Positions 1-7,582 of a DNA stretch of 15,076 nt are shown here, in pieces. Origin of the DNA: a bacterium. GTDB taxonomy: Bacteria; ARS69. The notes below the pieces were generated by a model that saw only the letters and a list, made by a program, of their open reading frames with translations, was not told where the DNA came from and did no database searches. The DNA lies in the NCBI GenBank assembly GCA_025774865.1, contig JALGZO010000038.1:1-15076 (forward strand), written 5' to 3'. Numbering within the stretch: the stretch's first letter is position 1; each line of letters starts with the position of its first letter. The position numbers and the translations under genes are program-made.

Positions 1-303
1 GAGACCGCGATGGCGACGATCATCCAGCACGCGAGGGAGGAGCCGATCCCGCCCTCGGCCCGGGCCGAGGAGGAGATCGACGCGGAGCTCGAGCGGATCA
101 TCCTCGAGTGCCTGGCAAAGGAGCCCGACGACCGCCCGCAGAGTGCGCAGGAACTGTCGGCGCGGCTGGCCGAGGTTGACGCCAACCTCGGAGCCTGGTC
201 GCAGGCACGGGCCGAGCGCTGGTGGCGAGCTCACCAGCCACAGCACGTGGCCGCGCCGACCTACCCGCCGATCGCAGCCGCCAGTCCCGTCGAGACCTCG
301 TGA
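1..303 (+). CDS. Ser/Thr protein kinase, C-terminal end (partial)
   Basis: The reading frame is open from base 1, so the gene begins outside the window; about 100 residues are visible. The segment has the hallmark end of a bacterial PknB-type kinase C-lobe: a basic 'QHAREEPIPP' stretch, then 'LERIILECLAKEPDDRPQSAQEL', where the Arg of DDRPQ is the conserved subdomain XI arginine. After the kinase fold there is only a tail of roughly 45 residues with 'WSQARAERWW' and a Pro/Ala-rich end. There is no membrane segment or PASTA repeat, so this end gives no sign of a transmembrane sensor kinase, although sensory domains could lie upstream. The stop TGA at 301-303 overlaps the GTG start of the next gene, which suggests translational coupling. 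Family assignment is firm; the substrate is unknown. Confidence 0.85.
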   Translation, partial: ETAMATIIQHAREEPIPPSARAEEEIDAELERIILECLAKEPDDRPQSAQELSARLAEVDANLGAWSQARAERWWRAHQPQHVAAPTYPPIAAASPVETS

Positions 304-2561
304 GCGTACCCCGTTCTTCGACCGAAGCATCCGTCACCGCGGCGACGATCTGCGCGTTCGCGATGATCGCGAACCAGGTCGCCGGCAAGGCGGTCCGGGA
401 CGCGCTCTTCCTGTCGAACTTCGATGTCACGGTGTTGCCCCGCGTGATCGTGGTGAGCTCGCTCCTCACGATCGGAGGCGTGCTGGGCGCCTCGCGGCTC
501 ATGTCGGCGCGCGGGCCGGGGCGCGTTGTTCCCCTGGCGTTCGGCTTGAGCGCGCTCATCACGCTCTCGATCTGGTCGTTCGTCCACCTCGCACCGAGGC
601 CGGCCGCCGTGGTCCTCTACGTTCACATGTCGCTGTTCGGCGCCATCTTGATCTCCTGGTTCTGGTCGCTCGTCACGGAGCGTTTCGATCCCCGGACCGC
701 GCGACGGCGCATCGGACGAATCGCCGCCGGCGGCACCGCGGGCGGCCTCCTCGGAGGGATCGTGGCCGAACGGGTCGGCGCCCTGTTCCCCGTCACGATG
801 ATGTTTCCGGTCCTCGGCATCCTGCAGGCCGCATCTGCGCTCGCCACGTACCGGCTCGCCCGCGCGGGAACGGCGCCCCGGTCGCCGTCGCGCTCCGAAG
901 AGAAAGTGTCGGGGTTGCGAACCCTCTCGAGAATCCCCTACCTGCGGAACCTGGCGCTCCTCGTCATGATCGGTACCGTCGCGGCCGTCTTCCTCGACTA
1001 CGGGTTCAAGCATTGGGCCACGCAGGAGTTCCAGGACGGCGCCGAGCTTCTTCGCTTCTTCGCCGTCTTCTACACGGCCGTCGCCTTCCTGACGTTTCTG
1101 ATCCAGTCCACGCTGACGCGGCCGAGCCTCGAGAACCTCGGGCTCTCGCGCACCGCGTCCTTTCTCCCGCTGCTCGTGGGCGTGGGCGGCCTGGCCGCCC
1201 TCGCGGTTCCGGGGCTCGCCGCCGTCGGATCGGTCCGCGGCTTGGAATCCGCGGTCCGTAGCTCCCTCTTTCGTTCGAGCTACGAACTCTTCTACGCGCC
1301 GATCTCTCCCCACGAGAAGCGCGCCTCCAAGACGATCGTGGACGTCGGCTTCGACCGGCTCGGCGATGTGATCGGGGGCCTCCTCATCCAAGGCCTCCTT
1401 CTCGTCACCTCCGCCGCCAGCGGGATCCTCATGGCCGCCGCGGCGGTTCTCGGCGCGGTCGGATTCTGGCTGACCCGACGATTGCACCATGGCTACGTGA
1501 CCGCTCTCGAGTCCAACTTGATCGGGCGGGCGGGTGACGTTGAGACGACACCGGAAGAGGACGCGGCCACTCGAACCACGTTCCTGCAGACCGTCGCCCA
1601 GATGGAACTGTCGGGCACGGTGCCCGACATGTCGACCGACACCACGACGACCGCTCTCGCCGCCCACGATCGAGAGACCGGCCGGATGAAGCCGACCTCC
1701 GGGGTCACGGCTCGGGCACCATCCGCCACGATCGATCCGATGCTCGTGGCGGCGGCCCAGTTGCGATCAGGAGACGCGGTTTCCGTGCGTCGCGCCATGC
1801 GCTCGGCGACGCCGTTACCGCCCGAGCTCGTCTCGCTGGTCATCCCGTTGCTCGCGTGGGACGAAGTAGCGTCCGGCGCCCTGCAGTCCCTCCGGCCAGC
1901 GGCTGATCGTCATTGCGGCCAGCTTCTCGACTCGCTCCTCGACCCCGACGAGGATTTTTCAATTCGCCGGCGGATTCCCCGCGTCCTCTCCTCCGCCACG
2001 ACCGAGCGAGCCGCCGAGGGCCTGCTCCTGGGGCTCGGCGATCGTCGCTTCGAGGTGCGCTACCAGTGCGGCATCGCGCTCGCGAAGCTGACGGAGCGGA
2101 GGTCCGAGATCACCGTCGACCGTGGCGCGATCCTGGAGGCCGTTTCGCGCGAAGTGCACGTGGATCGACGCGTGTGGGAGAGTCAGCGCCTTTTCGACGA
2201 GCAGACCCCGGAGGATGAGTCGCCATTTTTCGACGCCGCGCTCCGGGCGCGTTCTTCACGAAGCCTGGAGCACGTTTTCACGATGCTCTCTCTCGTCTTT
2301 CCCCGTCGCCCACTGGAGATCGCGTACCGCGGTCTGTACGCGTCGGACCCGAACCTCCGAGGGACTGCTCTCGAGTATCTGGAGGTGATCCTGCCGACCG
2401 AGATCCGCGAGGACCTCTGGCCGTTTCTCGAGGACCAGCGACCCTCCGCCGTCGTGTCGCCCAAGTCTCGGGAGGAAGCTCTCGAGTCTCTTCTGCGCTC
2501 GCATCAATCGATTCAGATCGACCTGGCGGAAATCCGGAAGCGAGCCGAGGACACATCCTGA
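300..2561 (+). CDS. ATP/ADP translocase-like (NTT/MFS) carrier fused to C-terminal HEAT-like repeats
   Basis: The 753-residue product starts at GTG 300, whose GTGA overlaps the kinase stop. An in-frame ATG at 222 would bury 26 extra polar residues in the kinase gene and is less likely. Residues about 10-395 form a hydrophobic carrier with roughly 10-12 membrane segments. They carry signatures of the nucleotide-transporter/TLC-like branch of MFS: 'GKAVRDALFLS...VLPR' near residues 29-48 and 'YELFYAPISPHEKRASKTIVDVGFDRLGD' near 328-356. A charged, Thr-rich linker (about 400-475) leads to a soluble helical region (about 480-725) with paired amphipathic helices such as 'SIRRRIPRVLSS' and 'EVRYQCGIALAKL', resembling HEAT repeats. 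Carrier-HEAT fusions of this kind occur in several environmental bacteria, but their substrate is not settled; nucleotide exchange is only inferred. The stop lies 7 bases from the convergent neighbour's stop. Confidence 0.8.
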   Translation: MSVPRSSTEASVTAATICAFAMIANQVAGKAVRDALFLSNFDVTVLPRVIVVSSLLTIGGVLGASRLMSARGPGRVVPLAFGLSALITLSIWSFVHLAPRPAAVVLYVHMSLFGAILISWFWSLVTERFDPRTARRRIGRIAAGGTAGGLLGGIVAERVGALFPVTMMFPVLGILQAASALATYRLARAGTAPRSPSRSEEKVSGLRTLSRIPYLRNLALLVMIGTVAAVFLDYGFKHWATQEFQDGAELLRFFAVFYTAVAFLTFLIQSTLTRPSLENLGLSRTASFLPLLVGVGGLAALAVPGLAAVGSVRGLESAVRSSLFRSSYELFYAPISPHEKRASKTIVDVGFDRLGDVIGGLLIQGLLLVTSAASGILMAAAAVLGAVGFWLTRRLHHGYVTALESNLIGRAGDVETTPEEDAATRTTFLQTVAQMELSGTVPDMSTDTTTTALAAHDRETGRMKPTSGVTARAPSATIDPMLVAAAQLRSGDAVSVRRAMRSATPLPPELVSLVIPLLAWDEVASGALQSLRPAADRHCGQLLDSLLDPDEDFSIRRRIPRVLSSATTERAAEGLLLGLGDRRFEVRYQCGIALAKLTERRSEITVDRGAILEAVSREVHVDRRVWESQRLFDEQTPEDESPFFDAALRARSSRSLEHVFTMLSLVFPRRPLEIAYRGLYASDPNLRGTALEYLEVILPTEIREDLWPFLEDQRPSAVVSPKSREEALESLLRSHQSIQIDLAEIRKRAEDTS

Positions 2562-2568
2562 CCCGCGC

Positions 2569-3750
2569 TCACTCCTCCGGCGAACCACCCTCCCGGTGGG
2601 CGACGACCAGATGATCGCGATCCTCGGTGCGCACTCGGAAGCCGAGCAGGTGGAAGAACTCGCGAGGCAGCAGTCTCGCGACACGCCGGTTCACCACGAG
2701 GCGATCCTGCGACTCGGGGTGGCGACGCACCCCCGGAAGCCGCGGGGCGATTGCCGGCAGCCGCGTGCTACGGAGCCATGACGAGATGATGAGCCATAGC
2801 GGATTGACCGGCCGCGCCAAGAAGAAGCCTTCGTCCCCGAGGCCCTGGTAGAGCGGAAGGAAGAGTCGGTGGTTCCCGGGAGCCCGAATCTCGCCCGATC
2901 GATCGTCCGCGAGATGCTCGCCGCGCGTCACCTTCTGGAAGTTCCGGAAGCCGGGACGCATGACGAAGCCGTCGCCGCGGCTGACTCCATGACGGTCGAA
3001 GATCTCCATGACCGGAGGGAGACTTTTCCGGAACTCTTCCAGCATCTCACGGAAGCGGTCGAGGTCGGGAACGTCCGCACGATCGAGCGCCCCGCTTCGC
3101 ACGAGCATCAACCAGATGGCCGCCTCGTGATAGTCCACGGAAGCCGGATCTTGGTGCTGGCCGGCCTCGAAGCCGATCGACACGTGGCCGAGGCTGGTCA
3201 CGTAATCCGACAGGGTTCCGACGAGCTGCTCGTCGACCCCGATGACGATCGACGTGGGAAGGCCCCGCGCGAATTCCCGGTTGCGCAGCGTGTCGCCGAG
3301 AATGACGAAGGGGACGGTGGGCGCGGACGTCGTGTGGAGGTCGATGACGAAGATGTCTCCGCGCGCTCGACCCATCCACTGCCGGAGCTCGACCAAGAGC
3401 GCTCGCTGCTCCTGGTCTTCCGAGTCTTCGTCGGAGAGCCGCCCGCGATCCAGGGCGCCGACCCTCTCCGGGATCCAGCGCCGATTGAGGTCATGGGCGA
3501 GGTAACGTTTCCCCACCGCGATGGCCGGGAGATTGCCGGCGAGACCGATGAGCTCGCCGCGCAGAGAGACCATCCCGTCTTCGATCTTCCCCAGAACCCG
3601 GTGGAGCGCGCGAATGCCGGCCGGCTCGTTTCCGTGCATACCCGCCACGCAGATCACGGTCGGCCCGGGCGTGTGTCCGCCCGCGTGACCGATCTGCCGA
3701 GGCAGGCGACCGACACCCGGGAGGGGTGTATCCTCCTTCCTCGTCGCCAC
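2569..3750 (-). CDS. Succinylglutamate desuccinylase/aspartoacylase-type zinc deacylase (AstE/AspA family)
   Basis: A 393-residue M14-like amidohydrolase. The zinc site is visible as GMHGNEPAG (His39, Glu42) and VIDLHTT (His139). The substrate-binding DLNRRW motif is at 87-92 and the catalytic Glu is in GFEAGQH (Glu195). These enzymes hydrolyse the amide of N-acyl amino acids such as N-succinylglutamate or N-acetylaspartate; the true substrate is unknown here. A tail of about 80 residues (310-393) with 'NPLWLIISSWL' and 'FFHLLGF' extends beyond the core. The start is GTG at 3750, chosen because a strong GAGGAGGGG Shine-Dalgarno lies at 3759-3767. The gene sits 4 bases after the GCS2-CBS gene and is almost certainly co-transcribed with it, which suggests a ligase/deacylase pair. 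None of the other arginine-succinyltransferase pathway (ast) genes is present, so astE itself is not claimed. Confidence 0.85.
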   Translation of the reverse strand: MATRKEDTPLPGVGRLPRQIGHAGGHTPGPTVICVAGMHGNEPAGIRALHRVLGKIEDGMVSLRGELIGLAGNLPAIAVGKRYLAHDLNRRWIPERVGALDRGRLSDEDSEDQEQRALLVELRQWMGRARGDIFVIDLHTTSAPTVPFVILGDTLRNREFARGLPTSIVIGVDEQLVGTLSDYVTSLGHVSIGFEAGQHQDPASVDYHEAAIWLMLVRSGALDRADVPDLDRFREMLEEFRKSLPPVMEIFDRHGVSRGDGFVMRPGFRNFQKVTRGEHLADDRSGEIRAPGNHRLFLPLYQGLGDEGFFLARPVNPLWLIISSWLRSTRLPAIAPRLPGVRRHPESQDRLVVNRRVARLLPREFFHLLGFRVRTEDRDHLVVAHREGGSPEE

Positions 3751-3754
3751 GACG

Positions 3755-5677
3755 CTAGCCCCTCCTCAACGAGCTCAAGAGGAGCTCCGCGGCGACCCGC
3801 AGGAAGTCCCTTTCGGACACGATACCCACGAGCCGGTCATCATCCGTGACCACGGGCAGGCAACCGACCTTGCGTTCCCGCATGAGCTCGATGGCCTCCA
3901 GCGTCGTGGTCTGAGGTCGTGCGGTGACGATATCGCGTGTCATGAGATCTTTCACGGGAACGGGCTGACCCTCCGTCGTGGACATGCTCCGAGCCAGCAG
4001 TCTCAGCAAGGTACGGTAGGACACGATGCCGACGAGCTTTCCGTCCGAGTTTTCCACGGGAACGTGCCGGACATGTCGCCAATCCATGACGTTGGCCACG
4101 AGGTCGATCACCTCGTCCTCGTGCACGGTGAACAGCTCCGTCGTCATGTACTGCTCGACCCGATGATCCACGTTCTTCCAGTCCTCGGCCTCGTCGAGAC
4201 GGGCGAGCTTCCACTTGTGCACGGGCGCCTCCTTCACCTGTCGGTTCAGCATCGCAGCGACCAGAGCACCCATCTTCTCGGTCGGTTTGACGTCACGGTC
4301 CTGGCCCATGGACTTGAACGATTCCAGGATCCACTTGGAGCCGGTCCGACCAGACGAGACGCGGGCGTCGATCACGCCGAGAAAGCGATCTATGTCGGCC
4401 TCGTCGACTTGGACCTCCTGCAAACCCTCGCGCGCCATGGGGAGCAGCTGACGGCGGATCAGCTGCTTCGCCGGAATGATCTTCTCGCCGATCCACCCGA
4501 ACTGGGCGTCGAGACCCTGGCGGGCCGCCGCCAGGAAGTTGCTCTTCGCGGTGTCGAAACTGAAGACGTCACGGACATCCGGGTACGTCTTCGCGAAGCT
4601 CATGACCAGTCCGAACCAGAACGCCGCGTTCGCCACCTCATCGATGACCGTCGGGCCGGATGGCAAGGCGCGGTTCTCGATCCGGAGATTCGGCTTCCCG
4701 TCGAGGATCCCATAGCAGGGCCGGTTCCAGCGGTACACCGTGCTGTTGTGGAGCTGCAACGCCTTGAGCTGCGGCGGACCGCCGCTCGCGAGCACCGCGA
4801 AGGGGTCCTCGTCGATCTCGATCCCGAGCACCACGCGGAACCTCGCGATGTCCTCCCGGAAGATCTCGAGAACGGAGTCCCGGATCCAGTCGTCCCCGAA
4901 GCTCACTCGGGCGCTGCGATCGAGAACGTGATGCCCGGTGGGGCGCGTGTCGACCGCCTGTTGAAACAGGGCGATGCGCGTCTCCTTCCAGAGACGTCGA
5001 CCGAACAGCATGGGTGAGTTCACCGCCGCCGCGAGCACGGGCGACGTGACGACTTGCGCGATGTTGTAGTAGTGAGCGAACGAGTCGGGATCCACTTGAA
5101 AGTGAACCTGGCAGCTCGTGTTGCAGGCTTCGAGCATCACGGAGTCGTGCTTGACGATCAACTCGTCGGTTCCGATCACCCGGAGCTCGAACTCGCCCCG
5201 CCGGAGCCGCTTCATCGCGGAGTTGAGCGCGTAGTAACGCGGCCGCGGCATCATGTGCTCGAAATCGAGGTCCGTCTTGCGCAGCGTCGGGAGAATACCG
5301 GTCATCAGGACGTCGTAACCCTCACGGCGGGCCGCCTCCCGGGCGAGTCCGACGTGCTCCGACAGGCCCGATTCCAGCTGCGAGAGGCAATCACCGCGGA
5401 ACGGAAGCGGGACCAGATTGAACTCGAGGTTGAACCGGCCGAGCTCGGGCGCGAACGCTTCCGGGAGGTGGGGCAGGATGGATTCGGCTACCGAAGCCGG
5501 TTTCCACGCCCGGCCGATCAGGCAAAGCTCCTGCTCGGCCCCGATTCTCCGAACGCCTTTCTCGAGGCACCCGCCCTCGATCATCTTTTCGAGCGCCAGA
5601 ACGTCGCTCAGGAGAGCCCGCATGAAGTGACGTAGCCGCTCGGGATCGGAATAAGAATCGACCGTTTGTTCGCCCAT
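3755..5677 (-). CDS. GCS2-family carboxylate-amine (glutamate-cysteine-type) ligase with C-terminal CBS pair
   Basis: The 640-residue protein joins an ATP-dependent carboxylate-amine ligase of the glutamine-synthetase-like GCS2 fold (about 15-495) to two CBS domains (about 505-562 and 573-632). Ligase landmarks are 'GAEQE' (Glu48, Glu50) and 'NLEFNLVPLPF' (Glu85, Asn87), which match the paired acidic metal-binding strands. 'SCQVHFQV' (Gln190, His192) and 'RIENRALPSGPT' (Arg332, Glu334, Asn335, Arg336) match the nucleotide/phosphate-binding strands. The CBS repeats are seen as 'YMTTELFTVHEDE...HVPVENSDGKLVGIVSYR' and 'LMTRDIVTARPQT...LPVVTDDDRLVGIVSERD'. CBS pairs usually bind adenine nucleotides, so energy-charge control of ligation is a reasonable inference. 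The ATG at 5677 has GGAAGG 8 bases upstream. The AstE-like deacylase follows at once. This is unlikely to be a glutathione-pathway GshA: no gshB or ATP-grasp partner is in the window. Confidence 0.85.
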   Translation of the reverse strand: MGEQTVDSYSDPERLRHFMRALLSDVLALEKMIEGGCLEKGVRRIGAEQELCLIGRAWKPASVAESILPHLPEAFAPELGRFNLEFNLVPLPFRGDCLSQLESGLSEHVGLAREAARREGYDVLMTGILPTLRKTDLDFEHMMPRPRYYALNSAMKRLRRGEFELRVIGTDELIVKHDSVMLEACNTSCQVHFQVDPDSFAHYYNIAQVVTSPVLAAAVNSPMLFGRRLWKETRIALFQQAVDTRPTGHHVLDRSARVSFGDDWIRDSVLEIFREDIARFRVVLGIEIDEDPFAVLASGGPPQLKALQLHNSTVYRWNRPCYGILDGKPNLRIENRALPSGPTVIDEVANAAFWFGLVMSFAKTYPDVRDVFSFDTAKSNFLAAARQGLDAQFGWIGEKIIPAKQLIRRQLLPMAREGLQEVQVDEADIDRFLGVIDARVSSGRTGSKWILESFKSMGQDRDVKPTEKMGALVAAMLNRQVKEAPVHKWKLARLDEAEDWKNVDHRVEQYMTTELFTVHEDEVIDLVANVMDWRHVRHVPVENSDGKLVGIVSYRTLLRLLARSMSTTEGQPVPVKDLMTRDIVTARPQTTTLEAIELMRERKVGCLPVVTDDDRLVGIVSERDFLRVAAELLLSSLRRG

Positions 5678-5741
5678 TCGAACCGCCTTCCGGCGCCTTC
5701 CGCCGAGAAACAGCCTAGCACGCCGACTCCGGCCTTGAGAA

Positions 5742-5775
5742 CCGACCCGCCCCCCTGAGCCCTTCAGCGGGTCGG
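5742..5775 (-). terminator. Hairpin at the 3' end of the SGNH hydrolase gene
   Basis: CCGACCCGC (5742-5750) and GCGGGTCGG (5767-5775) form a perfect 9-bp inverted repeat with a 16-base loop. The loop contains a further CTGA/TCA(G) pairing. It covers the stop codon of the upstream SGNH gene (5764-5766) and lies ahead of the GCS2-CBS start. Read on the minus strand, only a weak pyrimidine run (TTCTC) follows. It could act as a terminator or mRNA 3'-end stabiliser, but it is not a textbook intrinsic terminator. Confidence 0.4.
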
Positions 5776-6780
5776 AGGCCGCAGCCGCTCGAGGGACGCG
5801 GCCACCTCGCGGGCCACGAGCTCGTAGGCCTCGGCGTTGGGGTGCAGGTCGTTGATCGATCTCCGCAGCTCCGCGGGATCGCGCTTCGCGAACAGATCGT
5901 AGAGATCCAACGTTTCGAGCCCGGCCGCGCCAGCCGCCTCGACTACCTGCCCGTGGAGAGGCCGGTACTTGTAGTCATCCCACGAGTTCCGCGGGAAGAG
6001 CGGGAAGACGATGACCAAGACCGGAATGTCGCGCGCCCGGGCCAGGGCCGCGATGTCCTCGAACCCGCGAACCACGCTCCCCCATCGCTCGGGGTTCTCG
6101 TAGAGGTATCGCGTGTAGTTGCCGTCGGTCGTCCGCTTGATGTCCAGATCGCGACGCGCCTTCGCCAGCAGGCGAAGGAGGTGCACATGCTGCCACCAGT
6201 CCGGTTCCCGGAAGTGGTTGTGCGGGCGCAGAAGCGGATCGATCTCCGGATCGTTGAACACGTGCGAGAGGAGGATCACGTCCGGTTCGAAGCGGAGGGC
6301 CTTGTGCTTCAGAACGAGAGCCTCGTCACGGGTCGTATACCCGGACACACCGAAGTTCAGCACCTCCCAAGTCGGCTCTCCTCCCCATTCGTTGAGGATC
6401 TGCTCGAGCCGGCTCGGCAGGTTCCGATCCACCGGGACCCCGAAGCCGAGAATGTACGAGTCCCCGATCGCCGCAATCCGTCGGACCGAGTCGGGCTTCG
6501 CGATCGTCACTTCGTCGTCGCGCATGCCGAAGCGGTTCGTGCGAATCGTCACGTCGAAGTGGAGCTTCTCTCGGTGGGGTGCCATCTCGAACGCGAGTCC
6601 GGGGACATCCGAGGGGCGGTGAAGCGCAGCCATCCAGGGGACGTCGCTGAAATCCTGACGCGGCTCGCCGTACGTGACGGGACAACAGAGGCGCAGACAC
6701 GACTCGGCGAGGAGGAGGGCGACCGCCAACGACGACGTGAGGACGAGGGCAGACGCCCAGCGTCCCTTCGGGGCTCGCAT
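5764..6780 (-). CDS. Membrane-anchored or secreted SGNH/GDSL-type hydrolase
   Basis: The 338-residue protein begins with a basic stretch and one hydrophobic segment (about 10-27), a signal peptide or uncleaved anchor, so the catalytic part should be outside the cytoplasm. All SGNH blocks are readable: block I 'AAIGDSYILGFG' with nucleophile Ser108, block II 'NFGVSG' with Gly144, block III 'HVFND' with Asn176, and block V 'INDLHPNAEAY' with Asp311 and His313. 'IRTNRFGMRDDE' (about 79-90), just before block I, is typical of SGNH proteins that act on acylated cell-surface glycans. Family knowledge therefore suggests an O-acyl esterase or lipase, but the substrate cannot be told from sequence. 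The ATG at 6780 lacks a strong Shine-Dalgarno, and a TAGAAT hexamer lies only 7 bases upstream of it. It is divergent from the deiodinase-like gene. Confidence 0.85.
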   Translation of the reverse strand: MRAPKGRWASALVLTSSLAVALLLAESCLRLCCPVTYGEPRQDFSDVPWMAALHRPSDVPGLAFEMAPHREKLHFDVTIRTNRFGMRDDEVTIAKPDSVRRIAAIGDSYILGFGVPVDRNLPSRLEQILNEWGGEPTWEVLNFGVSGYTTRDEALVLKHKALRFEPDVILLSHVFNDPEIDPLLRPHNHFREPDWWQHVHLLRLLAKARRDLDIKRTTDGNYTRYLYENPERWGSVVRGFEDIAALARARDIPVLVIVFPLFPRNSWDDYKYRPLHGQVVEAAGAAGLETLDLYDLFAKRDPAELRRSINDLHPNAEAYELVAREVAASLERLRPPTR

Positions 6781-6895
6781 GGGCTCGATTCTAGCCGATG
6801 CTCCTCGGTCTGCCGCGAGATCCTGCGGCCGCCGTTCGTGGTGTAGACTCGAGGCCGGTAGCCGCGGGCCCGAGTCCGGGGCGGGGAGAGATCAC
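6781..6895. promoter_or_regulatory. Divergent intergenic region between SGNH hydrolase and deiodinase-like genes
   Basis: This 115-base spacer must hold the start signals for two divergent genes. On the minus strand TAGAAT (6788-6793) resembles a -10 box, but nothing like TTGACA lies 16-18 bases before it and transcription would begin practically at the start codon. On the plus strand TAGACT (6844-6849) is a poorer -10 candidate, again without a -35. No clear operator palindrome was seen. The region is supported as regulatory by gene orientation only. Confidence 0.35.
6883..6888 (+). promoter_or_regulatory. Shine-Dalgarno that fixes a TTG start for the deiodinase-like gene
   Basis: GGGGAG at 6883-6888 stands 7 bases before TTG at 6896-6898. 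The frame is open upstream to 6674, but similarity to iodotyrosine deiodinases begins only at residue 5 or so after this TTG ('FVPYRPPRL'). The upstream extension is Arg-rich and overlaps the divergent gene. The TTG start is therefore preferred. Confidence 0.65.
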
Positions 6896-7582
6896 TTGGA
6901 GCCTCGATTCGTACCGTACCGCCCGCCGCGTCTCGACGAGCGCGAGATGCTCGAACGCGCCCAGTCGTTCCACGCGCTCATGGCGGCCCGGCGCAGCGTT
7001 CGTCATTTCTCGGCGGATCCGGTGCCCCGAGAGCTCATCGAACTGGCGATCCGGACGGCGGCGACGGCGCCATCAGGCGCGCACCGGCAACCGTGGAGGT
7101 TCGTCGCGGTCTCGGATCCGGCGGTGAAGCGTCGGATCCGGGAGGCCGCCGAAACCGAGGAGCGCCTCTCCTACCAGGGAGGCCGAATGCCCCCGGAATG
7201 GCTCGAGGCGCTCGCTCCGCTCGGCACCGGGTGGAAGAAGCCGTATCTGGAGACGGTTCCCTGGCTCGTCGTCGTGTTCGAGGAGGTGCACGGGTGGAAG
7301 GACGACGGGAAGCCCCGCAAGAACTACTACGTGAAGGAGAGCGTCGGGATCGCGTGCGGGATCTTCATCGCGGCCCTCCACGAGATGGGGCTCTCCACCC
7401 TCACCCACACGCCGAGCCCCATGGGATTCCTCCGGGAGATTCTCGGGCGTCCGAAGAACGAGAGACCGTATATCCTGTTTCCGGTCGGCTACGCCGCGCC
7501 CGACGCTGAAGTTCCGGACATCCGGAGAAAGAGCCTCGAAGACGTGACCCTCTGGAACCCGGTGGTGGAGGACACCCGATGA
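6896..7582 (+). CDS. Iodotyrosine deiodinase-like FMN-dependent nitroreductase-fold enzyme
   Basis: The 228-residue product matches the nitroreductase superfamily: the FMN phosphate-binding 'ARRSVR' (31-36), 'TAPSGAHRQPW' (57-67), and 'LGRPKNERPYILFPVGY' (183-199). Beyond the general fold it follows mammalian iodotyrosine deiodinase (IYD) nearly end to end, including 'VHG' (131-133), 'IACGI' (152-156), 'GRP' (184-186), 'PVGY' (196-199) and 'VPD..RK.L' (206-214). The three residues that hold the tyrosine zwitterion in IYD (human Glu157, Tyr161, Lys182) align with Glu89, Tyr93 and Lys114 at identical spacing. The expected reaction is reductive dehalogenation of halotyrosines; bacterial IYD homologues are known, but the natural substrate here is inferred. 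There is no membrane anchor, so it should be cytoplasmic. The start is TTG 6896 with GGGGAG upstream. The stop overlaps the HtrA start as ATGA. Confidence 0.85.
   Translation: MEPRFVPYRPPRLDEREMLERAQSFHALMAARRSVRHFSADPVPRELIELAIRTAATAPSGAHRQPWRFVAVSDPAVKRRIREAAETEERLSYQGGRMPPEWLEALAPLGTGWKKPYLETVPWLVVVFEEVHGWKDDGKPRKNYYVKESVGIACGIFIAALHEMGLSTLTHTPSPMGFLREILGRPKNERPYILFPVGYAAPDAEVPDIRRKSLEDVTLWNPVVEDTR

Noticed and set aside
222-299. ATG start for the carrier gene inside the kinase gene
   Set aside because: It adds 26 polar residues before the first membrane segment; the GTG in the GTGA overlap at 300 is the normal coupled arrangement.
261-1667. 468-codon open frame on the minus strand opposite the carrier gene
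   Set aside because: The product is an Arg/Gly/Glu/Asp-rich string with no domain; it is a GC-rich shadow of the clear carrier frame.
2869-3849. 326-codon plus-strand open frame opposite the AstE-like gene
   Set aside because: The opposite strand encodes a complete zinc deacylase; this frame runs past both gene ends without a recognisable motif or ribosome site.
6674-6895. N-terminal extension of the deiodinase-like frame from an upstream start
   Set aside because: It would overlap the divergent SGNH gene, is Arg-rich, has no homology to IYD, and the well-spaced Shine-Dalgarno precedes TTG 6896.
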